DNA from: Sipunculus nudus
Lineage: Eukaryota; Annelida; Sipuncula; Golfingiida; Sipunculidae
Direction of reading: 5' to 3'
DNA length: 64,000 nt
Assembly: GCA_026874595.1 (NCBI GenBank)
Contig: CM049307.1
Coordinates: forward strand, 65,567,189 to 65,631,188
The number at the start of each line of letters is the position of its first letter. Position 1 is the first letter of the stretch. The notes beneath the pieces were generated by a model. That model saw only the letters and a program-made list of their open reading frames with translations, was not told the DNA's origin and did not search any database. Positions 24,538 through 37,644 of the stretch are shown piece by piece. Both the position numbers and the translations under genes were made by a program.

Positions 24538-24598
<61 letters not shown>
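24538..24598. repeat. (AT)n microsatellite
   Basis: About 60 bases of AT dinucleotides in the CACNG-like intron. A shorter array is at 24872-24887. Confidence 0.95.
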
Positions 24599-24601
<3 letters not shown>

Positions 24602-24999
24602 CACTTATCAACACTCTTCAAGTATGTTTTTGGTCACTTCTCACATAAAAAGCTGGGGGAAAATTCCAATTTGGTACATACATTTGGGAAAGTCTAAAGT
24701 GTTTTTTAAATCTTATTTTATAAAGAAAATTTTTACAAAAAATCATCTGCGAATTTATCCAAATTTTGAAAATTGAAATTAAGTAGAAGGAAAGATGAGA
24801 CATATTAAAAGAATATATGGAAATATTTGTATATATTTCAAGAGGATAATATTGTTACTTTCGAAAACGAAATATATATATATATATGATTTTATTAAGG
24901 ATAATCTGGGGATTTAAAATTTCTATGTATCCATCCTGATGAAAGATCTTTTTATAAAGATTATAGATCTAACAGAATCATGGTACTTTGACGACACTG

Positions 25000-25555
25000 A
25001 GACCAGTGGTTTAGTCCACACCTACTGAGTCTGAGTGAACGTCAGAGTCCAGGCTAATCGAGTACAAGTCCTAATCCGAGTCCTTGAGATTCGAGTCCAA
25101 GTCAAACTTCATCGAGTCCGAGTAAGTTTGAACCATAGTTCAAGTCCGAGACCGAAATACAAATCTCCTTATTAAATTAATTAATTTGAAATGGCTATGT
25201 GTATTTACGTTACAAATGAGTTTGCATATTGTTCATAGGTTTTGTTCTGGCATTTCCAGGCGTTGTTGGGCTCTGATGCCAGCTCTATTGTTTTTTTTTT
25301 GTTTTTTTTTTAATTGATTTTAACTTAAATGTTAAATTACATTTAGCTCCCGATGCAGAGCTAAAGCTTGGTATATATAGTGTGTTTATTGTATACTGTT
25401 AGTATTTTGCACAGCATAACGTCTTATACCACGTGACAGAGTTATCTACTGGACCTGAGATGGACTCGCCCTGATTTTCGAGTCCTAACCTCGGAGTCTG
25501 AGTACAAGCTACGACCTTGTAGGCTCGAGTCCTACGTCAGTGATCGGCTACGACA
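25000..25555. repeat. Dispersed repeat rich in GAGTCCGAGTC, copy 1
   Basis: Both ends (25000-25150 and 25440-25550) are full of GAGTCCGAGT, TCGAGTCC and GAGTCTGAG words around a less repetitive AT-rich core. The margins look roughly inverted (CACTGAGACCAGTGG on the left, CGTCAGTGATCGG on the right). A related copy lies at about 38210-38515. It is probably a non-autonomous DNA element, but the ends are uncertain. Confidence 0.5.
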
Positions 25556-25559
25556 CCAT

Positions 25560-26770
25560 GAACGCGATTTTTGTCCTGATTCAATGATTTTCTTCTTGTT
25601 GTTTAGCTTTGTCTGTGTGTACTGGGATGCATGTGTGTGTTTAAGACAAAACTTTCAGGGATCACGTGACCTCAGTTTCAGAGGTTCATTACAATACAAT
25701 ATGAAGATAACGAGACAACGATAACGAGACAAGGAAGTGGAATAACGAGATTACAACACGTGTAGACGAGCTAGGTCTCGCTGGCTAGTACTGGCGAAAT
25801 GTGTATGTTCCCCAGTCACCAAATAACCACCACCTCCACCAAACATCCACGGCGAAATGATATATCACATACATAAATGGAGATAATAATGTATTGTCTA
25901 CAGGTATTTTACATTTCTTCCATGTCATCCCACCATCCAAAAAAATCGAATGTTTGACATACATCATTACTTGAACCTTTTAGGACTTTGCGGAGCTCCA
26001 TTAAAATATATGAAATATGTCTTATTCAGCCCTTCAAAGTAACCCACAGGATAAATCCGTGATGAGAAAAAATGGACACGAGAACACAGGCCTGCATTAA
26101 GTAAATGTCATCATTAAGATAAAACCATTTGTTAGAAATATGTTTTACCTGTTTTATTTCTTTGTCAGTAATGCGATAACATTTTTATATGTGGGCAGCT
26201 AGCTTCAGCTTTTTGTTAATTTATTAGAAAGCACAGATGAGCGTGCGTGCATCAGATGTCCATATATTTAATTCCATCAACCTCCTGTAGCCCTCTTTAA
26301 TATTTCTTATTCCCATGTCGTACATCAGTTCTCTGTATGTTTTTCAGGCTTCTCGGGCTGACTTGTCATCCATTACATATGATTTCTTTGTCTCTCTTTC
26401 GGATTTTACTCAGCATATGTGTATTTTTAATCCTCATCATTAATGTAGCATAGTTTGAAATGTTAAAATAATAATTTTTGTATGTGTAACCTCTTTAGAG
26501 GAAACCATTATATATCATATTTTTTATATGTTATATGTATGATGATCTTAGGCATACAGCTTGGAATAGAACCTCCTAGGTTAGAGGGCTGCCGTGTTAC
26601 GGACATTTTTTTGTTACAGAAGTTTTCTGTTCTAGAAACATAGTAGCTTACATTCAATGTTAAAAGTTCGTGACTGTCAGGGCATGGAGACACGACGTTA
26701 TAATTTAATTGTCAGAGCGCTAACTTGTAATTTTTTCTTAGGTAGAAACGCCATGAACGTGTCTTGTGTA
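25560..26770. other. Intronic sequence, nothing recognised
   Basis: No domain or repeat structure was recognised, apart from a small ATAACGAGAC-like repeat at about 25700-25755. Confidence 0.35.
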
Positions 26771-26774
26771 CTGT

Positions 26775-26899
<125 letters not shown>

Positions 26900-27009
26900 G
26901 TTCTTCAAGGGATTATTCAGAGAACATTTGTTTCAGATCAACTAGAGTCCGAGTTTTGTTTGATTCTTTCTTTATGTTACATGAATTATACAACTAGTTA
27001 TGATAACTA

Positions 27010-27240
27010 ATGCGAGGCACTTTCCATGGCCTGGATGGTGGCGTTCAGTAGTCATTATAGTCGGAGGAAACCGGAGGACCCGGAGAAAGCCAACGACCTT
27101 GGCGGGGTCACCACAACCCCCTGTCATGGCGACTCCGGGGATCGAGCGAGTCGCCAGCGGAGAGAACCGAGCGTTATATACCCCTCCAATGTCCGGTCCC
27201 CCTAGTCTGCATGTACACCACCATCAATGCTGTGGATTGT
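27010..27240. repeat. GC-richer segment with GGAGGAAACCGGAG motif
   Basis: A 230-bp island, GC-richer than its surroundings, holds GGAGGAAACCGGAGGACCC, GGAGAAAGCC and GGGGATCGAGCGAG. It has an 80-codon open frame but no recognisable domain. The GGAAACCGGAG(N)ACCCGGAGAAA phrase looks like a dispersed repeat of marine invertebrates; that is recollection, not a search result. Confidence 0.35.
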
Positions 27241-27613
27241 GAAAAAAAGATTAAAAATTAAAAAAAAGCGTTTAGAAAAATTAAAGTTCTGGATAACTGA
27301 AGTTCCGAAGCAGTTAATGGCAGATCACCAGGGTACGAGAATCACGTTTAATATGCCCGTGCCACCTGATGATGAGCAACGCGCGTGGTGAAGTGGGCAA
27401 GTTATTATTGACAACCAGAGGACGCACCGTTTAATAATACCCTGATTGAGGAACAATTTACTGGGAGTATCGATGTATCGTTCAGTTTACCCGGCATTAG
27501 ACGCTCATAACAGATCCATTTGACCCTAATAGCCCGCTGTGCCCGTTACACGGCAGATTGTCCCCGGCATAAACACCCGAGCAGATTCACTGGCTGACAC
27601 TTTCTTGCACGTA

Positions 27614-28720
27614 GATGTTCAGACAGACATTGGGAGTAAGTTCATGTGTGATGTTATGAGGACAGACCCTCCTCTATCATGCAGACATTGGGAGTAAGTT
27701 CATGTGTGATGTTATGAGGACAGACCCTCCTCTATTATGCAGACATTGGGAGTAAGTTCATGTGTGATGTTATGAGGACAGACCCTCCTCTATCATGCAG
27801 ACATTGGGAGTAAGTTCATGTGTGATGTTATGAGGACAGACCCTCCTCTATCATGCAGACATTGGGAGTAAGTTCATGTGTGATGTTATGAGGACAGACC
27901 CTCCTTTGTTACGCAGACATTGAGAGATAGTTCATGTGTGATGTTATGAGGACAGACCCTCCTCTATCATGAAGACATTGGGAGTAAGTTTATGTGTGAT
28001 GTTATGAAGACAGACCCTCCTCTATTATGCAGACATTGGGAGATAGTTCATGTGTGATGTTATGAGGACAGATCTTCCTCTATTATGCTGACATTGGGAG
28101 TAAGTTCATGTGTGATTTTATGAGGACAGATCTTCCTCTATTATGCTGACATTGGGAGTAAGTTCATGTGTGATGTTATGAGGACAGACCCTCCTCTATT
28201 ACGCAGACATTGGGAGTAAGTTTATGTGTGATTTTTTGAAGACAGACCCTCCTCTATTATGCAGACATTGGGATTAAGTTCATGTGTGATGTAATGAAGA
28301 CAGACCCTCCTCTATTATGCAGACATTGGGAGTAAGCTTATGTTTGATGTCCTGAGGACAGACCCTCCTCTATTACGCAGACATTGGCAGTAAGTTCATG
28401 TGTGATGTTATGAGGACAGACCCTCCTCTATTATGCAGACATTGGGAGATAGTTCATGTGTGATGTTATGAGGTAGACCCTTCTCTATTATGCAGACATT
28501 GGGAGATAGTTCATGTGTGATTTTATGAGGACAGATCTTCCTCTATTATTCTGACATTGGGAGTAAGTTCATGTGTGATGTTATGAGGACAGACCCTCCT
28601 CTATTACGCAGACATTGGGAGTAAGTTTATGTGTGATTTTTTGAAGACAGACCCTCCTCTATTATGCAGACATTGGGAGTAAGTTCATGTGTGATGTTAT
28701 GAAGACGGGCCTTCCTCTGA
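27614..28720 (+). repeat. 58-bp minisatellite in the CACNG-like intron
   Basis: About 19 copies of a 58-bp unit contain AGACATTGGGAGTAAGTTCA, TGTGTGATGTTATGAGG and ACAGACCCTCCTCTATTAT. The first five copies are nearly identical; later ones vary (GAGATAGT, AAGACAG, GATCTTCC). About 13 units carry GTAAGT on the same strand as the host gene. Confidence 0.92.
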
Positions 28721-28724
28721 TCAA

Positions 28725-29025
28725 CTGTTGTCATCGCCTGCATGCAGTGACCGCGACACTTATAATAGTTCATAGATAGGATTGAATATTGCTTGCTGAT
28801 ATATTGGCCAGATCTGTTGTGTTTCGCGAATACAGAATGGCACTTCTGTGAAAACGATCCGAAAGTTATACCCTGTACGCCCGTACGGTACTACAAAGGT
28901 CTAGCTGACTCAGAGAGCCAAAGTGACAATCACAAAGTTGTCCTTCGCCTCTCAGTTAATTCCACAGGATGTACTCTTTTCTATTGGTGACTTGTTTTGC
29001 GACTTGTTTCTGCAGTTCATTATTA
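28725..29025. other. Intronic sequence, nothing recognised
   Basis: Unique-looking sequence between the minisatellite and the (AT)n array. No exon is predicted. Confidence 0.35.

Positions 29026-29028
<3 letters not shown>

Positions 29029-29096
<68 letters not shown>
29029..29096. repeat. (AT)n microsatellite
   Basis: About 68 bases of AT dinucleotides inside the intron. From here to the exon at 30267 no other feature is seen. Confidence 0.95.
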
Positions 29097-30266
29097 ACTG
29101 ACATATTAAATGTTGGATTTAATAATTACGAATTACGTTATTCAATAATTACGAATGAAGTTTTAATTAAACTGTGGAAATCGGATTTGATTTTGTGCAA
29201 AGTCTAAAGTGAAGCAATGATAAGCCCTGAACACGGTAAATTACATGAGGATGAAATGCCGGTCTAGTTTACAGTCACATCGCGGTCTCGGTGTCATCGA
29301 AAGTTTTGAGTGGAACTACGTGTCTGTGATACATAAGCCTGACAGCAGGACGTTGTCAGTGATTGATCATCTAGCTGATATTGCCACGACGTGTTTGACC
29401 TGGCCTATAACAGACTCCCAGCACGGAAGTGGCGGGTACCGAAATAGCCCTAAACTATGACGGAGGCATCTCAAGTCAAAACAGCGTCAGTCACACCAGA
29501 CGATCACTTCCTATTTTACTATACCCACTTAGCTTGGTGACTGTGGGCGAACTGCAGTCGATATTTCTGGCTGAATAAACATGAAATCAAACAAGGCGGG
29601 AGAAGCTATGACCGCTGTGTTGTTGTTTTATTTACAGGATTATTATTTCCATTGATGCCAAAGGCACATAGTGTTGATCAGAGGAAAGTTAAAAACTTGT
29701 ACATGTCAAAAGTCCCGTATGTTACAATTCCATACATGGACCTGCATGTAATATTTCACACTTAAGTTTGACGGGCATAACGTAATATGTTCGTCAGACA
29801 TATAAATACACGCGGATTGTCTAACTGTGATCACAGCTTTCGCCATAACGCCTTCGCAACGCAAATGGAAATGGTTTTATTAACGACCAAAAAACGCAGG
29901 AGCTGTTGAAAGGTATAAGAATGGTACTACTCTGCAAAGGTGTTTTATATGATGAGATCGCGAAAATGGAACTCTCAAGAAACACTAAACGGTGGAAACC
30001 GCTATATTTTTACCTGGTGAACATAAAGCCATCCGCAGTATTGGTTATGAACCCTCTACTGCACGCAGCAGGTCATGAACACACGGACACGCAGCATGGA
30101 CACACAGATACGCATCATTACTCTGTGTTAAAACTGTTCATGAACACACGGACACGCAGCAGTTCTGAGACACGGAAATGTTTCAGTACAAATACATATG
30201 TACGTCTGTTTCCTGTTAATAATGCTCAGTTTTGACTATTTTAATGCATATTTTCTCTTGTTTCAG

Positions 30267-30580
30267 CCCTAGGACTGGCAGGGGGTGTCGTGGTGTATAT
30301 ATCCAGCGTCAACGACGAAATATCCCACCGAAAACCGTCTGGTCCGGACGGGGCGGGCGCCTTCCGGTACAGCTACGGCTGGGCGTTTTTCTCGGCCGGA
30401 TCTTCCTTCGTCGCCGCGATGGTAGCGGCTGTCACCAATATAACCCTGTATCTGAACAAGTATTCACAACTCGACGAAATGACACAGATCATACCGGGGC
30501 TGGACGAACAGGCCAAAGAGACGTTTGGGCCCAGGAGGGAATTTGAAAGCGGCCTACAAAACCCCACTGTTATATTGTGA
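30267..30580 (+). CDS. CACNG: Calcium channel gamma subunit-like, last coding exon (TM3, TM4, C-terminal tail)
   Basis: The acceptor is TTGTTTCAG. The first two bases complete the serine codon begun at 22372, and the frame ends at TGA (30578-30580). It encodes LGLAGGVVVYISSVNDEIS (second half of TM3 and its exit), a short extracellular loop, the diagnostic YSYGWAFFSAG, then TM4 (SSFVAAMVAAVTNITLYL) and a cytoplasmic tail of about 40 residues. The YISS(V/I)NDE and YGW motifs are those of CACNG5/CACNG7-type proteins. The tail is much shorter than in stargazin-type TARPs and ends PTVIL, without the class I PDZ ligand of TARPs. The GC content is clearly higher than its surroundings, as expected for an exon. 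An alternative within the PMP22/claudin superfamily is possible but less likely. A 3' UTR probably continues past 30580 into an (AT)n array; no canonical AATAAA was noted in the next 300 bases. Confidence 0.87.
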
Positions 30581-30733
30581 TCAAGGGTACTGGAGCAGGG
30601 AACAGCCTTTCAGCCAAGCTGCTTTCCATATTCAACCCTATGCAACTAATGTTTCTCTACAACAAAGAGTTTTATCATTGCTCTGTGTTACAACTGTAGC
30701 TGATTATCCACCTCTACACACATACACTTACAC

Positions 30734-30817
<84 letters not shown>
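30734..30817. repeat. (AT)n microsatellite downstream of the CACNG-like stop
   Basis: About 84 bases of AT dinucleotides start 154 bp after the stop codon, possibly within the 3' UTR. From 30818 to 31190 nothing else is recognised. Confidence 0.95.
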
Positions 30818-30822
<5 letters not shown>

Positions 30823-31194
30823 CCCCAAATAACCCTTTTCTAAACCTTTTATCATCAGTAGTCCTGTTGTATTATGAGAGTTCTTTTTCTTTAATTTAGA
30901 CTTGCACACAGATTTTTTGTTCTCTCAGACACAGTCACTATAGTCCCGTGCATCAGCCCCGTAAATATAACAACTACGCTGTGTATATCAATATGTATCT
31001 TTTTCATTTTTTGTAAAAACGTGTAAATTTTACATATGCTTGTTTTTATCATCCACATTACATATTGCAATTATCTAACTGATCTCAAAGGGGTCCTGCA
31101 TTATTCTCTTAGGCTGCGCAATCAATCTATACATTATTTGAGCGCATCCTTTCTGCTTTGTCGACATATACTGACGACAATTGTATTTGAACAA

Positions 31195-31645
31195 CGCATA
31201 CCCTACTTGATAAATGAGTCCGTTTGAAAATGTGGACGAGCCATCTGTTTGATCAATGTGTGCTCTATTTGACGGATTGTACTCTAATCTACGGACGGAC
31301 TATCGTTAGATCAACGTGTACGTTAGTTGACGGACGAACCATCTCTTTGAACAACGTGACACTCTAGTTGGCGGACGAGCCTTCTGTTTCATCAACGTAT
31401 ACGCTATTTGATGGACGAGCCATCTGTTTGATCAACTTGTGCTCTATTTGACGGACGAGCAATCTGTTCGACCAACGTTTACTCTATTTGACGGACGAGC
31501 CATCTGTTTGATCAACGTGTACTTTATTTGACGGACGAGCCATTTGTTTGACCACCGTTTACTTTATATGACGGACGAGTCATCCGTTTGATCAATGTGT
31601 ACTCTATTTGACGAACAACCAGTTTGTTTGGTCAATGTGTTGCTA
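31195..31645. repeat. 40-bp minisatellite
   Basis: About 11 copies of a unit containing TTTGACGGACGAGCCATCTG and TTTGATCAACGTGTACTCTA. Copies are moderately diverged. The array fades out at both ends. Confidence 0.9.
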
Positions 31646-31649
31646 TATA

Positions 31650-32030
31650 TGTTACTCTTCTCGGTGAATATCGAACAGAACAGAAAGCTATTTCTGCAAC
31701 TTGGTATCTGAAAATCAAGATGATGGGTGTATAATTCACATTTGAAACCGTCAATGAGAGTAGCATATGAACAACGCGTATTTTACATGTGATATACATA
31801 GTGTCAAGATAGAGAGAACCTGCAATGCGTTAAAATCCAATACGAAAAACTAAAAATCCAATTAAATTGGATTGTGAATATTTTGTCGTATACTCGGGTT
31901 GTCTTTCCTGCAGTGCCCTATAAAGAAACTCTCTGTACATTCCCAAGAAAACTATACACTCTCCTACATGCCGGGCGACTTATAGGACATATTCATTTGA
32001 AGACTGCTTTGTGTGCCTCATAGATTTAAT

Positions 32031-32088
<58 letters not shown>

Positions 32089-32270
32089 ATTGCATAGTGT
32101 TAGGACGGTGATTCTTTCTAATTTATAATGTAACCCTGGGTTGAGAGACCCTGCTCACGCTGTTTATTTACCAAGCTCATTCAACGACGGGTTCATGTGA
32201 GACCGACACGTGTGTCCTTCGTTTCATTATAAGTAAAGGAGTAGAACCTTACATGGACTTGTCTTTTTAT
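31650..32270. other. No gene recognised; contains one (AT)n array
   Basis: (AT)n lies at about 32029-32082. The rest is unique-looking, with no open frame of note. Confidence 0.4.
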
Positions 32271-32275
32271 CACGT

Positions 32276-34965
32276 GGCCAACAAACCGCCAAACAATGTG
32301 CTTAACTAACAAACCGTCATACAATATGCTTAACTAACAAACCGTCATACAATATGCTTAACTAACAAACCGTCATACAATGTGCTTAACTAACAAACCG
32401 TCATACAATATGCTTAATTAACAAACCGTCATACAATGTGCTTAACTAACAAACCGTCATACAATATGCTTAATTAACAAACCGTCATACAATGTGCTTA
32501 ACTAACAAACCGTCATACAATATGCTTAATTAACAAACCGTCATACAATGTGCTCAACTAACAAACCGTCATACAATATGCTTAATTAACAAACCGTCAT
32601 ACAATGTGCTTAACTAACAAACCGTCATACAATATGCTTAATTAACAAACCGTCATACAATGTGCTTAACTAACAAACCGTCATACAATATGCTTAATTA
32701 ACAAACCGTCATACAATGTGCTTAACTAACAAACCGTCATACAATATGCTTAATTAACAAACCGTCATACAATGTGCTTAACTAACAAACCGTCATACAA
32801 TATGCTTAATTAACAAACCGTCATACAATGTGCTTAACTAACAAACCGTCATACAATATGCTTAATTAACAAACCGTCATAAAATGTGCTTAACTAACAA
32901 ACCGTCATACAGTGTGCTTAACTAACAAACCGTCATACAATATGCTTAATTAACAAACCGTCATACAATGTGCTTAACTAACAAACCGTCATACAATGTG
33001 CTTAACTAAAAAACCGTCATACAGTGTGCTTAACTAACAAACCGTCATACAATATGCTTGTCTAACAAACCATCATACAATGTGCTTAACTAACAAACCG
33101 TCATGCAACGTGCTTATCTAACAAACCGTCAAACAATATGTTTAACTAACAAACCGTCATACAGTGTGCTTAACTAACAAACCGTCATACAGTGTGCTTA
33201 ACTAACAAACCGTCATACAATGTGCTTAACTAACAACCCGTCATACAGTTTGCTTAACTAACAACCCGTCATACAATGTGCTTAACTAACAAACCGTCAT
33301 ACAGTGTGCTTAACTAACAACCCGTCATACAATGTGCTTAACTAACAAACCGTCATACAGTGTGCTTAACTAACAAACCGTCATACAGTGTGCTTAACTA
33401 ACAACCCGTCATACAATGTGCTTAACTAACAAACCGTCATTCAGTGGGCTTAGATAACCAGACGTCATTTAATATGCTTAACTTACAAACCGTCATACAA
33501 TGTGCTTAGCTAACAAACCGTCATACAATGTGCTTAACTAACAAAACCAACATGCTTAACTAACAAACCGTCATACATGTGCTTAACTATCAAACCATCA
33601 TACAAAGTGCTTAACTACCAAGCCGCCATACAATGTGCTCAACTGACAAACCATCATACAATGTGCTTAAATAGTTAACAAACCATCAAACAATGTGCTT
33701 AACTAACAAACCAACATGCTTAACTAACAAACCGTCATACAACGTGCTTAACTAACAAACTGTCATACAATGTGCTTAACTAACAAACCGTCTTACAATG
33801 TGCTTAACTAACAAACCGTCATACAATGTGCTTTACTAACAAAACGTCATACAATGTGCTTAACTAACAAACCGTCATACAATGTGCTTAACTGACAGCC
33901 CGTAAAACAATGTGCTTAACTAACAACCCGTCATACAATGTGCTTGACTAACAAACCGTCATACAATGTGCTTAACTAACAACCCGTCATACAATGTGCT
34001 TAACTAACAAACCGTCATACAATGTGCTTAACTAACAAACCGTCATTCAGTGTGCTTAGATAACAAGACGTCATACAGTGTGCTTAACTAACAACCCGTA
34101 AAACAATGTGCTTAACTAACAACCCGTCATACAGTGTGCTCAACTAACAAACCGTCATACTATGTGCTTAACTAACAGCCCGTAAAACAATGTGCTTAAC
34201 TAACATCCCGTCATACAATGTGCTCAACTAACAAACCGTCATACAATGTGCTTAACTAACAAACCGTCATTCAGTGTGCTTAGATAACAAGACGTCATAC
34301 AACATGCTTAACTAACAAACCGTCATACAATGTGCTTAGCTAACAAACCGTCATACAATGTGCTTAACTAACAAACCAATATGCTTAACTAACAAACCGT
34401 CATACAACGTGCTTAACTAACAAACTGTCATACAACGTGCTTAACTAACAAACCGTCATACAATGTGCTTAACTAACAAACCGTCATACAGTGTGCTTAA
34501 CTATCAAACCATCATACAATGTGCTTAACTACCAAGCCGTCATACAATGTGCTCAACTGACAAACCATCATACAATGTGCTTAACTAGTTAACAAACCAT
34601 CATACAATGTGCTTAACTAAAAAAATCATAAAATATGCTTCACTAACAAACCGTCATACAACGTGCTTAACTTACAAACTGTCATACAATGTGCTTAACT
34701 AACAAACCGTCATACAGTGTGCTTAACTATCAAACCATCATACAATGTGCTTAACTACCAAGCCGTCATACAATGTGCTCAACTGACAAACCATCATACA
34801 ATGTGCTTAACTAGTTAACAAACCATCATACAATGTGCTTAACTAAAAAAATCATAAAATATGCTTAACTAACAAACCGTCATACAACGTGCTTAACTTA
34901 CAAACTGTCATACAATGTGCTTTACTTACGAACCGTCGTACAAGGTGCTTAACTAACGGAATATT
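32276..34965. repeat. 28-bp satellite, about 95 copies, with dimeric block
   Basis: The unit holds AACAAACCGTCATACAATGT and GCTTAACT. From about 32300 to 32900 two variants alternate strictly (ATGTGCTTAACTAAC and ATATGCTTAATTAAC), giving a homogenised 56-bp dimer. To the right the array is monomeric and more varied (CAGTGTGC, ACCCGTCA). From about 33430 larger blocks are duplicated: the phrase with AGTTAACAAACCATCATAC recurs at about 34575 and 34815. No spacers lie between units, so it is not a CRISPR-like array. Confidence 0.95.
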
Positions 34966-34969
34966 TTTC

Positions 34970-35200
34970 TTTTTTTTAAACAATCGAATATCATTTTAAA
35001 TAACAGCTAGATACATAAAATATAATCACCATGAACAGCCTAACATTTGTGTATTCCCTATAAATACCTGGTGTGTTTTAGTGGTATATATGAATGATGC
35101 ATATCCCAAGTACACAGAACATGAGTGTTTGGTATCTTTCATTAATATTAAGCATTAATATCATGTCAGTGTGATGCCTGATTTATCCCCTGCTTTGAAC
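34970..35200. other. Unique spacer between two satellites
   Basis: About 230 bases of AT-rich sequence separate the 28-bp and 32-bp satellites. No feature is recognised. Confidence 0.4.
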
Positions 35201-35204
35201 AGTT

Positions 35205-37640
35205 TCTCAATACCTCAGCCGATGTTCACTTACACAATTCAATACCTCAGCCGATGTTCACTTTCACATTTTAATACTTCAGCCGATGTTCACTTGCACA
35301 TTTTAATACCTCAGCCGATGTTCACTTACACAATTCAATACCTCAGCTAATGTTCACTTTCACATTTTAATACCTCAGCCGATGTTCACTTACACATTTT
35401 AATACCTCAGCCGATGTTCACTTACACAATTCAATACCTCAGCCGATGTTCACTTACAAAATTCAATACCTCAGCTGATGTTCACTTTCACATTTTAATA
35501 CCTCAGCCAGTGTTCACTTACACAATTCAATACCTCAGCTGGTGTTCATTAACACATTTCAATACCTCAGCCGATGTTCACTTACACTATTCAATACCTC
35601 AGCCGATGTTCACTTACACAATTCAATACCTCAGCTGATGTTCACTAACACATTTTAATACCTCAGGCGATGTTCACTTACACAATTCAATACCTCAGCT
35701 GATGTTCACTTTCACATTTTAATACCTCAGCCGATGTTCACTTACACATTTTAATACCTCAGCCGATGTTCACTCACACAATTCAATACCTCAGCCGATG
35801 TTCACTTACACAATTCAATACCTCAGCTGATGTTCACTTTCAAATTTTAATACCTCAGCTGATGTTCACTTTCACATTTTAATACCTCAGCCGATGTTCA
35901 CTAACACAATTCAATACCTCAGCTGATGTTCACTTACACAATTCAATACATCAGCCGATGTTCACTTACACAATTCAATACCTCAGCCGATGTTCACTTA
36001 CACAATTCAATACCTCAGCTGATGTTCACTTACACATTTTAATACCTCAGGCGATGTTCACTTACACTATTCAATACCTCAGCTGATGTTCACTTTCACA
36101 TTTTTATACCTCAGCCTATGTTCTCTTACACATTTTAATACCTCAGCCGATGTTCACTTACACAATTCAATACCTGAGCCGATGTTCACTTACACAATCC
36201 AATACCTCAGCTGATGTTCACATTTTAATACCTCAGCCGATGTTCACTTTCAAATTTTAATACCTCAGCTAATGTTCACTTTCACACTTTAATACCTCAG
36301 CCGATGTTCACTTACACAATTCAATACCTCAGCTGATGTTCACTTACACAATTCAATACATCAGCCGATGTTCACTTACACAATTCAATACCTCAGCCGA
36401 TGTTCACTTACACAATTCAATACCTCAGCTGATGTTCACTTTCACATTTTAATACCTCAGCCGATGTTCACTTACACATTTTAATACCTCAGCCGATGTT
36501 CACTTACACAATTCAATACCTCAGCCGATGTTCACTTTCACATTTTAATACCTCAGCTGATGTTCATTTTCACATTTTAATACCTCAGCCGATGTTCACT
36601 TACACAATTCAATACCTTGGCCGATGTTCACTTACACAATTCAATACCTCAGCTGATGTTCACTTTCACATTTTAATACCTCAGCTGATGTTCACTTTCA
36701 CATTTTAATACCTCAGCCGATGTTCACTTACACAATTCAATACCTCAGCTGATGTTCACTTTCACATTTTAATACCTCAGCTGATGTTCACTTTCACATT
36801 TTAATACCTCAGCTGATGTTCACTTTCACATTTTAATACCTCAGCCGATGTTCACTTACACAATTCAATACCTCAGCCGATGTTCACTTACACAATTCAA
36901 TACCTCAGCTGATGTTCACTTTCACATTTTAATACCTCAGCCGATGTTCACTTACAAAATTCAATACCTCAGCTGGTGTTCATTAACACATTTTAATACC
37001 TCAGGCGATGTTCACTTACACTATTCAATACCTCAGCTGATGTTCACTTTCACATTTTTATACCTCAGCCGATGTTCTCTTACACATTTTAATACCTCAG
37101 CCGATGTTCACTTACACAATTCAATACCTCAGCTGATGTTCACTTTCACATTTTAATACCTTAGCCGATGTTCACTTACACATTTTAATACCTCAGCCGA
37201 TGTTCACTTACCCAATTCAATACCTCAGCCGATGTTCACTTACACAATTCAATACCTCAGCTGATGTTCATTTTCACATTTTAATACCTCAGCCGATGTT
37301 CACTTACACAATTCAATACCTTGGCCGATGTTCACTTACACAATTCAATACCTCAGCTGATGTTCACTTTCACATTTTAATACCTCAGCTGATGTTCACT
37401 TTCACATTTTAATACCTCAGCCGATGTTCACTTACACAATTCAATACCTCAGCTGATGTTCACTTTCACATTTTAATACCTCAGCCGATGTTCACTTACA
37501 CATTTTAATACCTCAGCTGATGTTCACTTTCACATTTTAATACCTCAGCCGATGTTCACTTACACAATTCAATACCTCAGCCGATGTTCACTTACACAAT
37601 TCAATACCTCAGCTGAAGTTCACCTTCACATTTCAGCCAA
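35205..37640. repeat. 32-bp satellite, about 76 copies
   Basis: The unit holds CCTCAGCCGATGTTCACTTA and CACAATTCAATA. Two coupled variants dominate: CCGATG...CTTACACAATTCAATA and CTGATG...CTTTCACATTTTAATA. They occur in runs that suggest multi-unit duplications, for example 36490-36720 and 37190-37410. Frames of 60-100 codons across it (MFTYTIQYLS...) are repeat artefacts, because three units make a multiple of three. Confidence 0.95.
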
Positions 37641-37644
37641 TTAG

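Noticed and set aside
32276-34965. 28-bp direct repeats resembling CRISPR repeats by length
   Set aside because: Units are head to tail with no unique spacers, the context is eukaryotic and no cas genes are present.
36496-37412. Frames of 70-102 codons reading MFTYTIQYLS repeats
   Set aside because: They are artefacts of the 32-bp satellite and are interrupted at random along the array.
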